From assembly GCA_039029915.1 (NCBI GenBank), contig JBCCFD010000017.1, positions 1 through 37,233 on the forward strand: a DNA stretch of 37,233 nucleotides, in the 5' to 3' direction. Below, piece by piece: positions 16,046 through 23,777 of the stretch. Positions within the stretch are counted from its first letter, which is position 1. Each line of letters starts with the position of its first letter. Below the pieces are notes generated by a model that made no database searches, was not told the DNA's origin, and saw only the letters and a program-made list of their open reading frames with translations. The position numbers and the translations under genes are program-made. The DNA is from QQUD01 sp039029915. GTDB taxonomy: Bacteria > Chloroflexota > Anaerolineae > Promineifilales > Promineifilaceae.

Positions 16046-16996
16046 ATGTTTTACGTTTTTCACGGTGAAGACAGCCATTCTCAAAAAGAAACATTAACCA
16101 AGCTAAAGGAAAAGTTTGGTGATGCGAGCATGGTTGATCTTAATACGACGAGATTTGAAAAACCACCCTTGCTTACTGAATTAAAGCAAGCCTGCCAAGC
16201 GGTTCCATTTTTGGCGAAAGTACGGCTTGTGATAGTGAACAACTATCTTTCAACGACATCTGATAAAAAAACGATTAAAGCGCTTGAGGCCTTCCTGCAG
16301 GAGCTGCCTGAGTTCACGAGGCTCTTTTTCTTGGAATCTAAGAAGCTAAATAAAAATAATGCAATTCTTAAGCTAGCCGCTTCACATGAAAAGGGATATG
16401 CAAAGCAATTTGGTAATTTAGAGGGTCGCGCGCTTGCAAACTGGATTCAGAAACAGGCAGAAAAGAAAAACGGCCGTATTTCTCCCCGCGCCACTGACCT
16501 CCTAGCCACAAATGTCGGCAGCGATCTTCGCATTCTAGACAACGAATTGGAAAAACTCGTGTTATTCAAGCAAGATGAGCAAATTGAGGCTGAAGATGTG
16601 CTGACGCTCAGTCCGTATGCGGCCGAAGCCAATATCTTTGAACTTGTTGATGCGATTGGTACCAGAAACAGCAAACGGGCCGCCCTGCTGTTCCAGAAAA
16701 AGATCAATGAAGGCGCCGACCCATTCTATCTTTTTTCAATGTTTATCCGGCAGTTTAGATTGCTCGTTCAGGCTAAATCACTGCTAGATACTGGAACCTC
16801 TCCAGCCACAGTCGCTTCTGAGATGAAAATCCATAAATTTGTGGGCCAGAAATTAATTCAACAAAGTAAAGGGTTCACCCTGAACCAGCTCAAAAGCATT
16901 TACCAGCACCTCCTCAATATTGATGTACAGGTTAAAACGGGGGAAATTGAAATGGGCACAGCCCTAAACCTACTCGTTGCAGAAGTGTCGCATTAA
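16046..16996 (+). CDS. holA: DNA polymerase III subunit delta
   Basis: A 316-residue delta subunit of the clamp loader, the wrench that opens the beta sliding clamp. Diagnostic features are the N-terminal MFYVFHGEDSHSQKETLTKLK, the AAA+-like fold without a working Walker A, the QAVPFLAKVRLVIVNNY segment, EKLVLF (about 171-176), and the C-terminal NIFELVDAIGTRN and DPFYLFSMFIRQFRLLVQAKSLL region that is the best-conserved part of HolA. Length is near the usual 330-340. No clear ribosome-binding site precedes ATG 16046, 20 bases after the DUF6391 gene. One ACGGCCGT (16470). Confidence 0.93.
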   Translation: MFYVFHGEDSHSQKETLTKLKEKFGDASMVDLNTTRFEKPPLLTELKQACQAVPFLAKVRLVIVNNYLSTTSDKKTIKALEAFLQELPEFTRLFFLESKKLNKNNAILKLAASHEKGYAKQFGNLEGRALANWIQKQAEKKNGRISPRATDLLATNVGSDLRILDNELEKLVLFKQDEQIEAEDVLTLSPYAAEANIFELVDAIGTRNSKRAALLFQKKINEGADPFYLFSMFIRQFRLLVQAKSLLDTGTSPATVASEMKIHKFVGQKLIQQSKGFTLNQLKSIYQHLLNIDVQVKTGEIEMGTALNLLVAEVSH

Positions 16997-17253
16997 AAAT
17001 AACCGTTCCCTTCCATAATCCACCTACATAAATTTTCCACTTAATTCGGTTCCCTTTTTTAAGCCATTGAAAGCCAGCGTCTCCATTAGACCGTATTCCG
17101 CGATCGTTTAGATTACTAGCGAGTGTGGGCTTTCAAAAAAGTTAGATGCTAAAAACATCTGTTTGTGAGTCAAGTTACAGTCTGCTAAATCAAGCCTGAT
17201 ACCCTCAATTACCATTCACTTAATCTAAAAACTATTTTCATAGAGGGGTAATC
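16997..17253. other. Intergenic region between holA and the TauE-like gene, with a long-loop inverted repeat
   Basis: No gene is supported in these 257 bases. TTGAAAGCC (17067-17075) pairs with GGCTTTCAA (17128-17136), followed by an A run, enclosing 52 bases. Inside, the minus strand reads CTCGCTAGTAATC (17111-17123) then GCGGAATACG (17092-17101), which resembles universally conserved 16S rRNA strings but is far too short and too close together to be a gene. GAGGGG before 17254 is the next gene's ribosome-binding site. Confidence 0.4.
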
Positions 17254-18252
17254 ATGCAAAAATCGGGCCTTAAGTCAGCGCAGCCTAGCTTAATGTGGAT
17301 CTATTTTTCTGTTTTAGGAACTGTTGTCTTGATTTGGTTCCTTTATATGCTTTTCGCAAACCAGTGGCATCTTTTTGCAACACACTGGCAGATCTCATTA
17401 ACAATGCTTTTTGGCTCCTTCGTTGCTGGGTCTACTCCTCAAGGGGGTGCAGTAGTCGCCTTTCCCGTTTTTACTAAACTTCTTCAAATATCAGCCCCAG
17501 ATTCACGTACATTTGGTTTTATGATTCAGGCGGTGGGAATGGTAATGGCCTCAATTATGATTTTGGTTCGTCGAATTAAAATTTTGCCTCATGTTATTCT
17601 GTGGGTTTCACTCGGTGGTTTTGCTGGTACTTGGTTAGGAACCTACTTTTTGATTTTGCCAGCCCTCTTTCCCCGAATTCTATTTACGATTGGAGCTACC
17701 TCATTTGCCGTTGCCCTAGTCATTTCTCGCTGGGTGCTCCCCTGTTCGCCCAAGTCAGGCCTGCCTGCATGGAATATGCTCTACAAGTTAGGCTTTCTGG
17801 CCATTGGTGTTGTTGGAGGCGTTTTTTCTGCTCAAACGGGCTCCGGAGCGGACATGATAACATTTATTGTTTTGACGCTTACTTTTGGTATCAATGAAAA
17901 AATCAGCACTCCCACAACCGTCATTATTATGGGCATCAACTCTGTGTTTGGGTTTCTTTTGTACGGTGTTTTTATTCAGGATATCGGCCAAGTTTGGAAT
18001 TTTTGGTTAGTTGCCATTCCAATTGTCTCATTAGGCGCACCGATTGGTGCCTTTGTTGTTTCCTTGATTGACCGTGATGTGCTCATCTCTTTTATATTGC
18101 TTCTGATTGTTGTAGAGCTCGTCTCCACTTTAATTCTTATCTCTTTTTCTGCGCCAATGATTGTAACAACGGTTGTTGCTGTTTCGGCTTGTGCCATTAG
18201 TTTTTTTATGATGCTTGCCTATCGCCAGCAAAATATTGCCATCGCAACCTGA
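17254..18252 (+). CDS. TauE/SafE family membrane transporter (sulfite/organosulfonate exporter type)
   Basis: A 332-residue permease with eight to nine hydrophobic helices arranged as two similar halves. The family's glycine/proline-rich signature appears twice: GSFVAGSTPQGGAVVAFPV near 60-78 and GVVGGVFSAQTGSGADMITF near 188-207. Characterised members move sulfite, sulfoacetate or similar anions across the inner membrane, with the direction usually assigned as export. A ribosome-binding site GAGGGG precedes ATG 17254. A SulP transporter with a rhodanese domain lies 10 kb away, but no sulfur operon surrounds this gene. Substrate uncertain. It has no ACGGCCGT copy. Confidence 0.85.
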   Translation: MQKSGLKSAQPSLMWIYFSVLGTVVLIWFLYMLFANQWHLFATHWQISLTMLFGSFVAGSTPQGGAVVAFPVFTKLLQISAPDSRTFGFMIQAVGMVMASIMILVRRIKILPHVILWVSLGGFAGTWLGTYFLILPALFPRILFTIGATSFAVALVISRWVLPCSPKSGLPAWNMLYKLGFLAIGVVGGVFSAQTGSGADMITFIVLTLTFGINEKISTPTTVIIMGINSVFGFLLYGVFIQDIGQVWNFWLVAIPIVSLGAPIGAFVVSLIDRDVLISFILLLIVVELVSTLILISFSAPMIVTTVVAVSACAISFFMMLAYRQQNIAIAT

Positions 18253-18348
18253 GAACGCCGTTTTATGCAGAATCGCCGATTTCTCTGGCGTAAATTCCCG
18301 CCGCTATTGTTGGACGACTAGGATGATATTTGGTAACGTTTTGGATAT

Positions 18349-19230
18349 ATGAATATCCAATTCAACTCATTATCCAATCGGCCATTGAGACAGCTAGACA
18401 AGCTGATTTTTAATCATATGGATGCTTGGGGGGTAACGGCCGTTATTGTAGCGACAGCCCTCTCGATACACCAGCTAATTTCTGCTAAAACGATTTTCTT
18501 ACTTACTATCATTACACTGACATACTGGTTTGGCTTTGCGATTAATGATTTCTACGATCGGAAGCATGATTTAATAGAACCCCAAAAGGCTGCGCGAAAT
18601 TACTTTATTCAAACCAGCTTTCCACCTACTCTCTTTCACATTTTTTTGCTGATAATCACAGTTAGCTTGCTTTTCGCTTTCTATCAGTTTGGTTGGCGGG
18701 GTATATTGATGTTTGCTGGTGGTTTTTTCATTGCATGGGCGTACTCTGCCCCACCATTTCGCTTAAAAAGCCGGCCTTTAGTTGATTTAATAACACATGG
18801 ACTTTTTGTAGAATCCTTCCCCTACCTGCTCGTTCTATTTATATTAAATGTGCAGTGGCAAGCGATCGATGTCGTCATTTTATCTTCTCTGTTCTTTGCC
18901 TCAGTTGCCTCCCAGCTTGAACAACAAGCTCGTGATTTTGGGGTTGATTCACAGTCTGATACCAACTTCACCGTTCGATTTGGCTTAGGTTGGAATCGAC
19001 CGCTGATGATTTTAAGCACGTCATTTTTGATTAGCACGATTTGTTATGGTTTGTTTTCAGGCATTATTCCCTTGATCTACAGTCCATTTGCGGCGATTAT
19101 GCTGCCACTTCTGATTCATCGATTTATTCGCGGAAGTCAACCTCGGTCTGAGCAATGGGTCAAGATATTAACGGCCGTTGCTATTGTTTATGCCATCTTT
19201 CTTGTGATTCAAACTGGACTGAGCCAATGA
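18349..19230 (+). CDS. UbiA family prenyltransferase
   Basis: A 293-residue integral membrane prenyltransferase that joins a polyprenyl diphosphate to an acceptor. Both aspartate-rich motifs are complete: N66-D67-F-Y-D70-R-K-H-D74 (NDxxDxxxD) and D196-x3-D200-x3-D204. YSAPPFRLKSRP near 132-143 is the conserved UbiA loop. About eight hydrophobic helices fit the family. No strong ribosome-binding site precedes ATG 18349. The stop overlaps the ATG of the PIG-V-like gene by four bases (ATGA), so the two are probably made together, suggesting a prenylated lipid intermediate feeding a glycosylation step. Quinone, chlorophyll-like and decaprenyl-phosphoribose synthases share the fold; the acceptor is not readable here. 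Confidence 0.9.
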   Translation: MNIQFNSLSNRPLRQLDKLIFNHMDAWGVTAVIVATALSIHQLISAKTIFLLTIITLTYWFGFAINDFYDRKHDLIEPQKAARNYFIQTSFPPTLFHIFLLIITVSLLFAFYQFGWRGILMFAGGFFIAWAYSAPPFRLKSRPLVDLITHGLFVESFPYLLVLFILNVQWQAIDVVILSSLFFASVASQLEQQARDFGVDSQSDTNFTVRFGLGWNRPLMILSTSFLISTICYGLFSGIIPLIYSPFAAIMLPLLIHRFIRGSQPRSEQWVKILTAVAIVYAIFLVIQTGLSQ

Positions 19231-20426
19231 GCCGCCCTCTTCGGATTGCCCTACTGGTTTTTATCATTTTTCGAGTTTTATTTTCCGTTTGGGCTATGGT
19301 TGCTTTGCAGATCAATCCGCTACCTGAAAGACCCGATGAGTTTTTACGGCCGTATCTTGGACAGCCAATATTAACCAACGGAGTTGAAGGGCTTTTGTTA
19401 GGTCCATGGCAAAGATTTGATGCACTGCGCTATACCAGCATTGCGGCAAATGGGTATGCTAATGAAGCTGAATCTGTTTTTCCCCCACTGTATCCTCTTA
19501 TTACGAGTATTGTGAGCAGGATGCTAGGCAATGGCTATCAGGCGGTTTTGCTAAGCAGCATCCTCGTATCAAATATTTCAACCATCCTTCTTTTTGGGCT
19601 GATAATAAAAATAGGCGATCTGCAATTTACACCAAAAATTTCAACGCGAGCACTTGTTTACTATGCCGTTTTCCCAACCTCATTCTTCCTCTTTGCGCCA
19701 TACACAGAATCCTTATTTATTTTGTGTGCACTAGCCGCGGTTTGGCAAGCGAAAAACGGCCGTTTTGTTGCTGCAGGACTCCTAGGCTTCTTAGCGGCTC
19801 TGACGAGGCTTACCGGTATCGTCCTTATTGTGCCGCTGGTGCTAGCATGGTGGGAGTTTAACAGACACCAGATTTGGCCTTTGCAAGCCGTGTTGAGGGA
19901 AGCTAAATCAGTAACCCTCAAAGAGCTAACATCAAGTTTGCCCTTGTTGTTACCTGCTATTGGTACCGTTTTATTTTTTGTTATACGAAATTGGCTCGGT
20001 TTACGGCCACTGTCTGAAATCTATCAAGAATATTGGTTCCAAACGACAAACTTCCCTGGCTCAGATGTATTTCGAGCGATGCAAACGATGTTTTTTGGTG
20101 GCTTATCGCGTGCCGGTGAATTTACCCTTTGGATAGATTTTTTGACCCTACTATTTTTGGCGTGGAGCACCTACTGGGTATTTAAACGATTGGGACCAGT
20201 TTGGGGCATGTATAATGTTGTGCTGATAGCGTTTGTGCTTTTACCTACATCGGAACTCAAACCTCTTTACTCTTTTTCGAGATATGCCTTAGCGTTTATT
20301 CCTACCTTTTGGGTGCTGGCGGAAGCAGGGGAACGGCCGTTAATCAATCGCCTCGTTCTTTACACGGGTTTTCCTTTGCTTCTTTACCTGAGCGGGCAAT
20401 TTTTTGTTTGGGGATGGGTTGCGTAA
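19227..20426 (+). CDS. PIG-V-like membrane mannosyltransferase
   Basis: A 399-residue GT-C-type membrane glycosyltransferase related to PIG-V (GPI mannosyltransferase 2). After helix 1 is a long outer loop with WQRFDALRYTSIAANGY and FPPLYPLI, the family's conserved region. RFD holds the probable catalytic acid. About ten helices follow, with ALTRLTGIVLIVPLV near the middle and LKPLYSFSRYALAFIPTFW near the end, also typical. I set the start at ATG 19227, overlapping the UbiA stop; the upstream frame to 19155 lies inside UbiA. The sugar donor is presumably polyprenyl-phosphate-linked. Three ACGGCCGT copies (19346, 19756, 20333). Confidence 0.82.
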   Translation: MSRPLRIALLVFIIFRVLFSVWAMVALQINPLPERPDEFLRPYLGQPILTNGVEGLLLGPWQRFDALRYTSIAANGYANEAESVFPPLYPLITSIVSRMLGNGYQAVLLSSILVSNISTILLFGLIIKIGDLQFTPKISTRALVYYAVFPTSFFLFAPYTESLFILCALAAVWQAKNGRFVAAGLLGFLAALTRLTGIVLIVPLVLAWWEFNRHQIWPLQAVLREAKSVTLKELTSSLPLLLPAIGTVLFFVIRNWLGLRPLSEIYQEYWFQTTNFPGSDVFRAMQTMFFGGLSRAGEFTLWIDFLTLLFLAWSTYWVFKRLGPVWGMYNVVLIAFVLLPTSELKPLYSFSRYALAFIPTFWVLAEAGERPLINRLVLYTGFPLLLYLSGQFFVWGWVA

Positions 20427-20435
20427 AATTTAGGC

Positions 20436-20936
20436 ATGATTATTCGACACGAAAAACCGAACGATTTTGAAGCGATTTTTGAGGTGGAAAAAGCGGCCTT
20501 TCAAAGGGAAGATGAAGCCATAATTGTTGAAAAGTTGCGTCAGGACAACGCCATTGTTTGTTCGCTCGTTGCCATTATTGATAATGCCATTGTGGGGCAC
20601 GCGGTTTTTTCAAAGGGTATTTTAAAATCGCAGATGCATGAGGAAACGGTCGTTGCCCTTGGTCCAATTGCAGTACACCCAAGTTACCAGAATATGGGCA
20701 TAGGTAAAAGCCTTATTAACAAAGGGAATCAATACTGCCGCGAACAGGGATTCGCCTTTGTCGCTGTGCTGGGTCATACAACTTATTATCCAAAATTTGG
20801 CTTTCAGCCCTCATACAATTTCAACATAAGCTGTGAATTTGAGGTACCCGACGATGCTTTTATGATTCTCGAATTAAAAAAAGGTGCCCTGTTGATGAGC
20901 CAGGGCACCTTTTTTTATCATCAGGCCTTTCGTTAA
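20436..20936 (+). CDS. GNAT family N-acetyltransferase
   Basis: A 166-residue acetyl-CoA-dependent acetyltransferase. The order is IRHEKPNDFEAIFEVEKAAF at the N-terminus, then GHAVFSKG, the core ALGPIAVHPSYQNMGIGKSLI carrying the acetyl-CoA pyrophosphate loop (Q/RxxGxG/A as QNMGIG), and VAVLGHTTYYPKFGFQPS, which is typical of the YhbS-like branch. It begins 9 bases after the PIG-V stop without a ribosome-binding site, so it may be coupled or leaderless (TAAAAT ends 6 bases upstream). The last 19 codons run through an intrinsic terminator, so either the tail GALLMSQGTFF is real or most transcripts end before the stop. Substrate unknown. Confidence 0.88.
   Translation: MIIRHEKPNDFEAIFEVEKAAFQREDEAIIVEKLRQDNAIVCSLVAIIDNAIVGHAVFSKGILKSQMHEETVVALGPIAVHPSYQNMGIGKSLINKGNQYCREQGFAFVAVLGHTTYYPKFGFQPSYNFNISCEFEVPDDAFMILELKKGALLMSQGTFFYHQAFR
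20876..20917. terminator. Strong intrinsic terminator overlapping the GNAT 3' end
   Basis: GGTGCCCTG (20883-20891) and CAGGGCACC (20901-20909) form a perfect 9-bp GC-rich stem with a 9-base loop. It is flanked by seven A residues on the left and eight T residues on the right, so it can work in both directions: for the 17-21 kb plus-strand genes and the minus-strand sigma gene. It lies wholly inside the acetyltransferase frame, before its TAA at 20934-20936. Confidence 0.88.
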
Positions 20937-20971
20937 CAATTCGTAAACTTGCCTGCAGAAGACAAATGTTG

Positions 20972-21652
20972 TTACATCATCGGCATAGTCGGTTGCACCA
21001 AAGCTCTTTTAGCACGCTTAATTACTCTTTCCCTAACACGCCGCACCTGACTTTTATCCGGGAAATGTTGTGGGAATTTATTAACAATCTCAGCTGGTTT
21101 TAAGTCATATTCAAACAATAGCTTCAATAATAGCTTTTCAACGGGGTCTGTTAGCGTTGTTGACATCCAAGAGCGCATTCGCAATGTGTTATCACATGCT
21201 TCTTTATGGTGGGTCACATAGGTGTCAAACGGTTTGCCGTGAACTTGAAGCTTTTCGTCCAGCCTTTCCAATCTTTGCTTTTTCCGAAGAAAATCAATAG
21301 CAGTGGTTGTAGCACATTGATTTAAGTATTTGAGAATGCTTCCCAAATGCTCAAAGTGTGCCGTTAAGCTTAGCTCACTTCGTGACAAATTACGCCAAAA
21401 CTTTGTATAAGCAATTTGAGCCAAATCGTCCGCATCAAAATCCGAAATGTTTGATGCGGTTTTAAATATCCAGCTTTTTACCATAGGCTGGTATTTATTC
21501 TGAATAAATGACCATGCTTCTTGATCTTTACAGTCAAAGGCTCGACAAAAAAGTTCATAACTCAAATCCGATTCAGTGCGACAACGGTTAGCTCGAGCAC
21601 TCTGGCAAGCGACAACTAACTCTTGAACAGATAGATTCTCAAAAGGTCTCAT
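20972..21652 (-). CDS. Sigma-70 family RNA polymerase sigma factor (ECF-like)
   Basis: A 226-residue protein with sigma region 2 (YQPMVKSWIFKTASNISDFDADDLAQIAYTKFWRNL), in which DADDLAQIAY matches the core-binding helix. A helical linker follows, then a weak region 4 (DPVEKLLLKLLFEYDLKPAEIVNKFPQHFPDKSQVRRVRERVIKRAKRAL) that reads as a helix-turn-helix. The first 45 residues, NLSVQELVVACQSARAN and onward, are outside the usual domains. No anti-sigma gene is adjacent: the neighbours are an acetyltransferase and an EamA transporter. A perfect inverted repeat lies upstream. Sigma identity is good by motif but region 4 is divergent, so promoter choice cannot be guessed. Confidence 0.78.
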   Translation of the reverse strand: MRPFENLSVQELVVACQSARANRCRTESDLSYELFCRAFDCKDQEAWSFIQNKYQPMVKSWIFKTASNISDFDADDLAQIAYTKFWRNLSRSELSLTAHFEHLGSILKYLNQCATTTAIDFLRKKQRLERLDEKLQVHGKPFDTYVTHHKEACDNTLRMRSWMSTTLTDPVEKLLLKLLFEYDLKPAEIVNKFPQHFPDKSQVRRVRERVIKRAKRALVQPTMPMM

Positions 21653-21689
21653 TATTTATTTTTCTCGTTTTGGTGATTCTATTTTGGCG

Positions 21690-21719
21690 CAAGACAGTAA
21701 CGGTCAATTATCTGTCTTG
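21690..21719. promoter_or_regulatory. 8-bp inverted repeat upstream of the sigma-factor gene
   Basis: CAAGACAG (21690-21697) and CTGTCTTG (21712-21719) are exact reverse complements with a 14-base spacer. The repeat lies 38-67 bases upstream of the sigma start on the minus strand. On that strand TTGACC falls within the spacer as a possible -35, but the matching TAGAAT is 20 bases on, too far for a standard promoter. Dyad spacing suits a dimeric regulator. Function inferred. Confidence 0.4.
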
Positions 21720-21870
21720 ATGGGTAGGAAGCTATGAGCACTACCTACTTTCCTATCCCAATGAAAAAGCGTTTATTCACCTCTCTACTTGAAAACTCTT
21801 GCTTTTTCAACGACTCATCAACTTGTAAATCTTTCTTCTTACTGTCTTTTACGTGAAATAAAAAAAAAGG

Positions 21871-21900
21871 TTGCATCAATTTTTAAAATTGGGTTAATAT
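21871..21900 (+). promoter_or_regulatory. Promoter with operator-like palindrome for the EamA transporter
   Basis: TTGCAT (21871-21876) and TAATAT (21895-21900) are spaced 18 bases, a reasonable sigma-70 promoter. The spacer holds CAATTTT-T-AAAATTG (21878-21892), a perfect 7-bp dyad that would let a repressor cover the promoter. The transcript would start about 25 bases before ATG 21933. Confidence 0.5.
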
Positions 21901-21932
21901 TCCGCATTTTGTAATTGAGACGAGGGAAGAAC

Positions 21933-22823
21933 ATGAAAAATTTACGGCCGTTGCTCATTTTAGTACCTGGTATCATTTGGGGCGTCTCCTTTGTCGTTAC
22001 AGAACTAATTCTTCCCTATATCCCACCCATTTCTCTAACATTAATTAGAGCACTGATTTCTGTAGTGATGCTCTTTTTCCTCCTGAACCAATCTGGCGGG
22101 TATTTACCAAAAACTTTTGCTGACTGGCGTCCGTTTTTAATTCTTGGCTTGCTAAATCAAGCTTTACCATTTACTTTGACCGCCTGGGGGCAACGATTTA
22201 TAGATAGTGGATTAGCGACTATTCTAATTTCCACAATGCCCCTTTTTACAGTTCTAATTGCTCATTTTTTTACAACAGATGAAAAGTTAAACACCCCCAA
22301 ATCAATTGGAATTCTTCTTGGTTTAGCTGGCATTATTGTGCTGATTGGTCCAGAAGCCTTAAGTGGCATTGGTTTTAATTTTGTAGCCCAACTCGCAGTT
22401 GTTGCTTCAGCATTGAGTTATAGCATGGCGGCTGTCTATACGAGGTTTGTTTATCCAATGCAGCCTGAAGGTCTGTCGATGTGGGCACTTCGCTTGCGAA
22501 TCACACTCGCTCAATTTATCGGCTCATTGGTGATCTTATTGCCTTTAAGTTTGCTTATTGATCAACCTTGGACAATCCGGGCACCTATTTCTGTTTGGCT
22601 TTACATGCTTTTTCTAGGAATCGGCGTTACGATGCTGGCAACCTTAGTTTATTTTTACCTGATTGAAACGATGGGTGCTGGGAAAGCCTCAACGACAATT
22701 TATCTTATACCGGTCAGCGGTATAATTTTAGGCGTCTTTGTTTTAGGTGAGGTGTTTACCCTATGGATGGGGATCTCATTGGCATTAATTTTAGCAGGCA
22801 TCACCATTTCCAGCAGAGGCTAA
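21933..22823 (+). CDS. EamA/DMT superfamily transporter
   Basis: A 296-residue inner-membrane transporter of the drug/metabolite superfamily with ten hydrophobic helices in two EamA repeats. WGVSFVVTELILPYIPPISLTLIRALISVVMLF opens the first, and the second starts near VAQLAVVASALSYSMAAVYTRF. The ends GIVLIGPEAL and GMGISLALILAGITISS-like segments are typical. I chose ATG 21933, which has GAGGGAAG just upstream; a TTG at 21915 would bury that site. Members export amino acids, sugars or drugs; the substrate is not shown. It converges on the aminotransferase gene with an 8-base gap. An ACGGCCGT copy lies at codons 4-6. Confidence 0.9.
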   Translation: MKNLRPLLILVPGIIWGVSFVVTELILPYIPPISLTLIRALISVVMLFFLLNQSGGYLPKTFADWRPFLILGLLNQALPFTLTAWGQRFIDSGLATILISTMPLFTVLIAHFFTTDEKLNTPKSIGILLGLAGIIVLIGPEALSGIGFNFVAQLAVVASALSYSMAAVYTRFVYPMQPEGLSMWALRLRITLAQFIGSLVILLPLSLLIDQPWTIRAPISVWLYMLFLGIGVTMLATLVYFYLIETMGAGKASTTIYLIPVSGIILGVFVLGEVFTLWMGISLALILAGITISSRG

Positions 22824-22831
22824 ACTACCCG

Positions 22832-23692
22832 CTATGCTAACGCAGGCTGGACTGCATTTTGCACATATTCTTGATAGCTGCTTAATAGCTGCTGCATTAT
22901 CGGCCCAGGACGGCCGTTTCCAACTAATTGCTCACCAATCTGAACGATCGGAATAATTGCTCGGGATGAACTGCTCAACCCGGCTTCATCAAATTTTGGG
23001 ATTTGTTCGAGCGAAGGAGCCTCCAAAACAATAGGGAACCCCAAAAGATCAATCTGCATTAAGATGATTTTTCTTGTTATCCCTTCGAGAATCCCTTCAT
23101 TTGCAGTATATATTTTGCCGTGAATGACAGCATAGAAGTTTGAACTTGTACACTCAAGAATCTGGCCCTTTTCATTCACCAGAATCCGTTCGTATGTTTC
23201 TTCTGTTCCAATTGGGAAGGATTGACGCTGAGTTACAAAATCGGCCGTTTTTGCCAGAGGATTATCTCTGTTTAAAGCGTCAGCAAAACCAACCTTTACC
23301 CCTTCCGCATAAAATTGCTTCGGTATGCCAGCAAATGGGGCTACCCCAATTAAAATTTGGAAATTTTGACCGGATTGCTTGACGGGCTCGGGTAAAATAT
23401 CGAACCTTACCCTTGCGTTTCGATACGGATACTGGCTGAGAATTTCATGGAGCCCTCGTCGCAAAAGGGCTTCATCTAGCTGATAGTTCCACTTCAAGAG
23501 AGCAATTGATTGTTTGGTTCGCTTAATGTGAGCATCTAGCCCCAAAAAGCGATTTTGCTGGAAGGTTCGTAATGCTGAATAAACACCTAAATTAAACCCA
23601 CGATACAAATCGTGGAGTGTTTGAACATCTTCACGTACAGGCAAAGAGGAAACCCCAGCCTTGGATACTGAAAAAAGCTGAAAATCTGACAT
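22832..23692 (-). CDS. Class IV aminotransferase (branched-chain / aminodeoxychorismate lyase type)
   Basis: A 286-residue PLP-dependent enzyme of fold type IV, the group that includes branched-chain aminotransferase (IlvE), D-amino acid transaminase and aminodeoxychorismate lyase (PabC). Visible landmarks are GVYSALRTFQQNRFLGLDAHIKR near 34-56, the PLP lysine probably in PLAKTADFV, the family signature region GQILECTSSNFYAVIHGKIYTA near 176-197, and GILEGITRKIIL where the phosphate is held. The usual E-x-x-x-S-N pattern is present as ECTSSN. The context does not decide between the three activities. Confidence 0.88.
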   Translation of the reverse strand: MSDFQLFSVSKAGVSSLPVREDVQTLHDLYRGFNLGVYSALRTFQQNRFLGLDAHIKRTKQSIALLKWNYQLDEALLRRGLHEILSQYPYRNARVRFDILPEPVKQSGQNFQILIGVAPFAGIPKQFYAEGVKVGFADALNRDNPLAKTADFVTQRQSFPIGTEETYERILVNEKGQILECTSSNFYAVIHGKIYTANEGILEGITRKIILMQIDLLGFPIVLEAPSLEQIPKFDEAGLSSSSRAIIPIVQIGEQLVGNGRPGPIMQQLLSSYQEYVQNAVQPALA

Positions 23693-23777
23693 ATATTAAG
23701 TTTATCATTGATATAATGGATGGGGAATATTTTGAGGAGAACCGTGAATTAATAGGTCACGATTCTCCATAAACGTT

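Noticed and set aside
16997..17253. A tRNA or complete rRNA gene
   Set aside because: No cloverleaf with T-loop GTTCRA and a matched acceptor stem can be drawn. The 16S-like strings are only 13 and 10 bases long and wrongly spaced.
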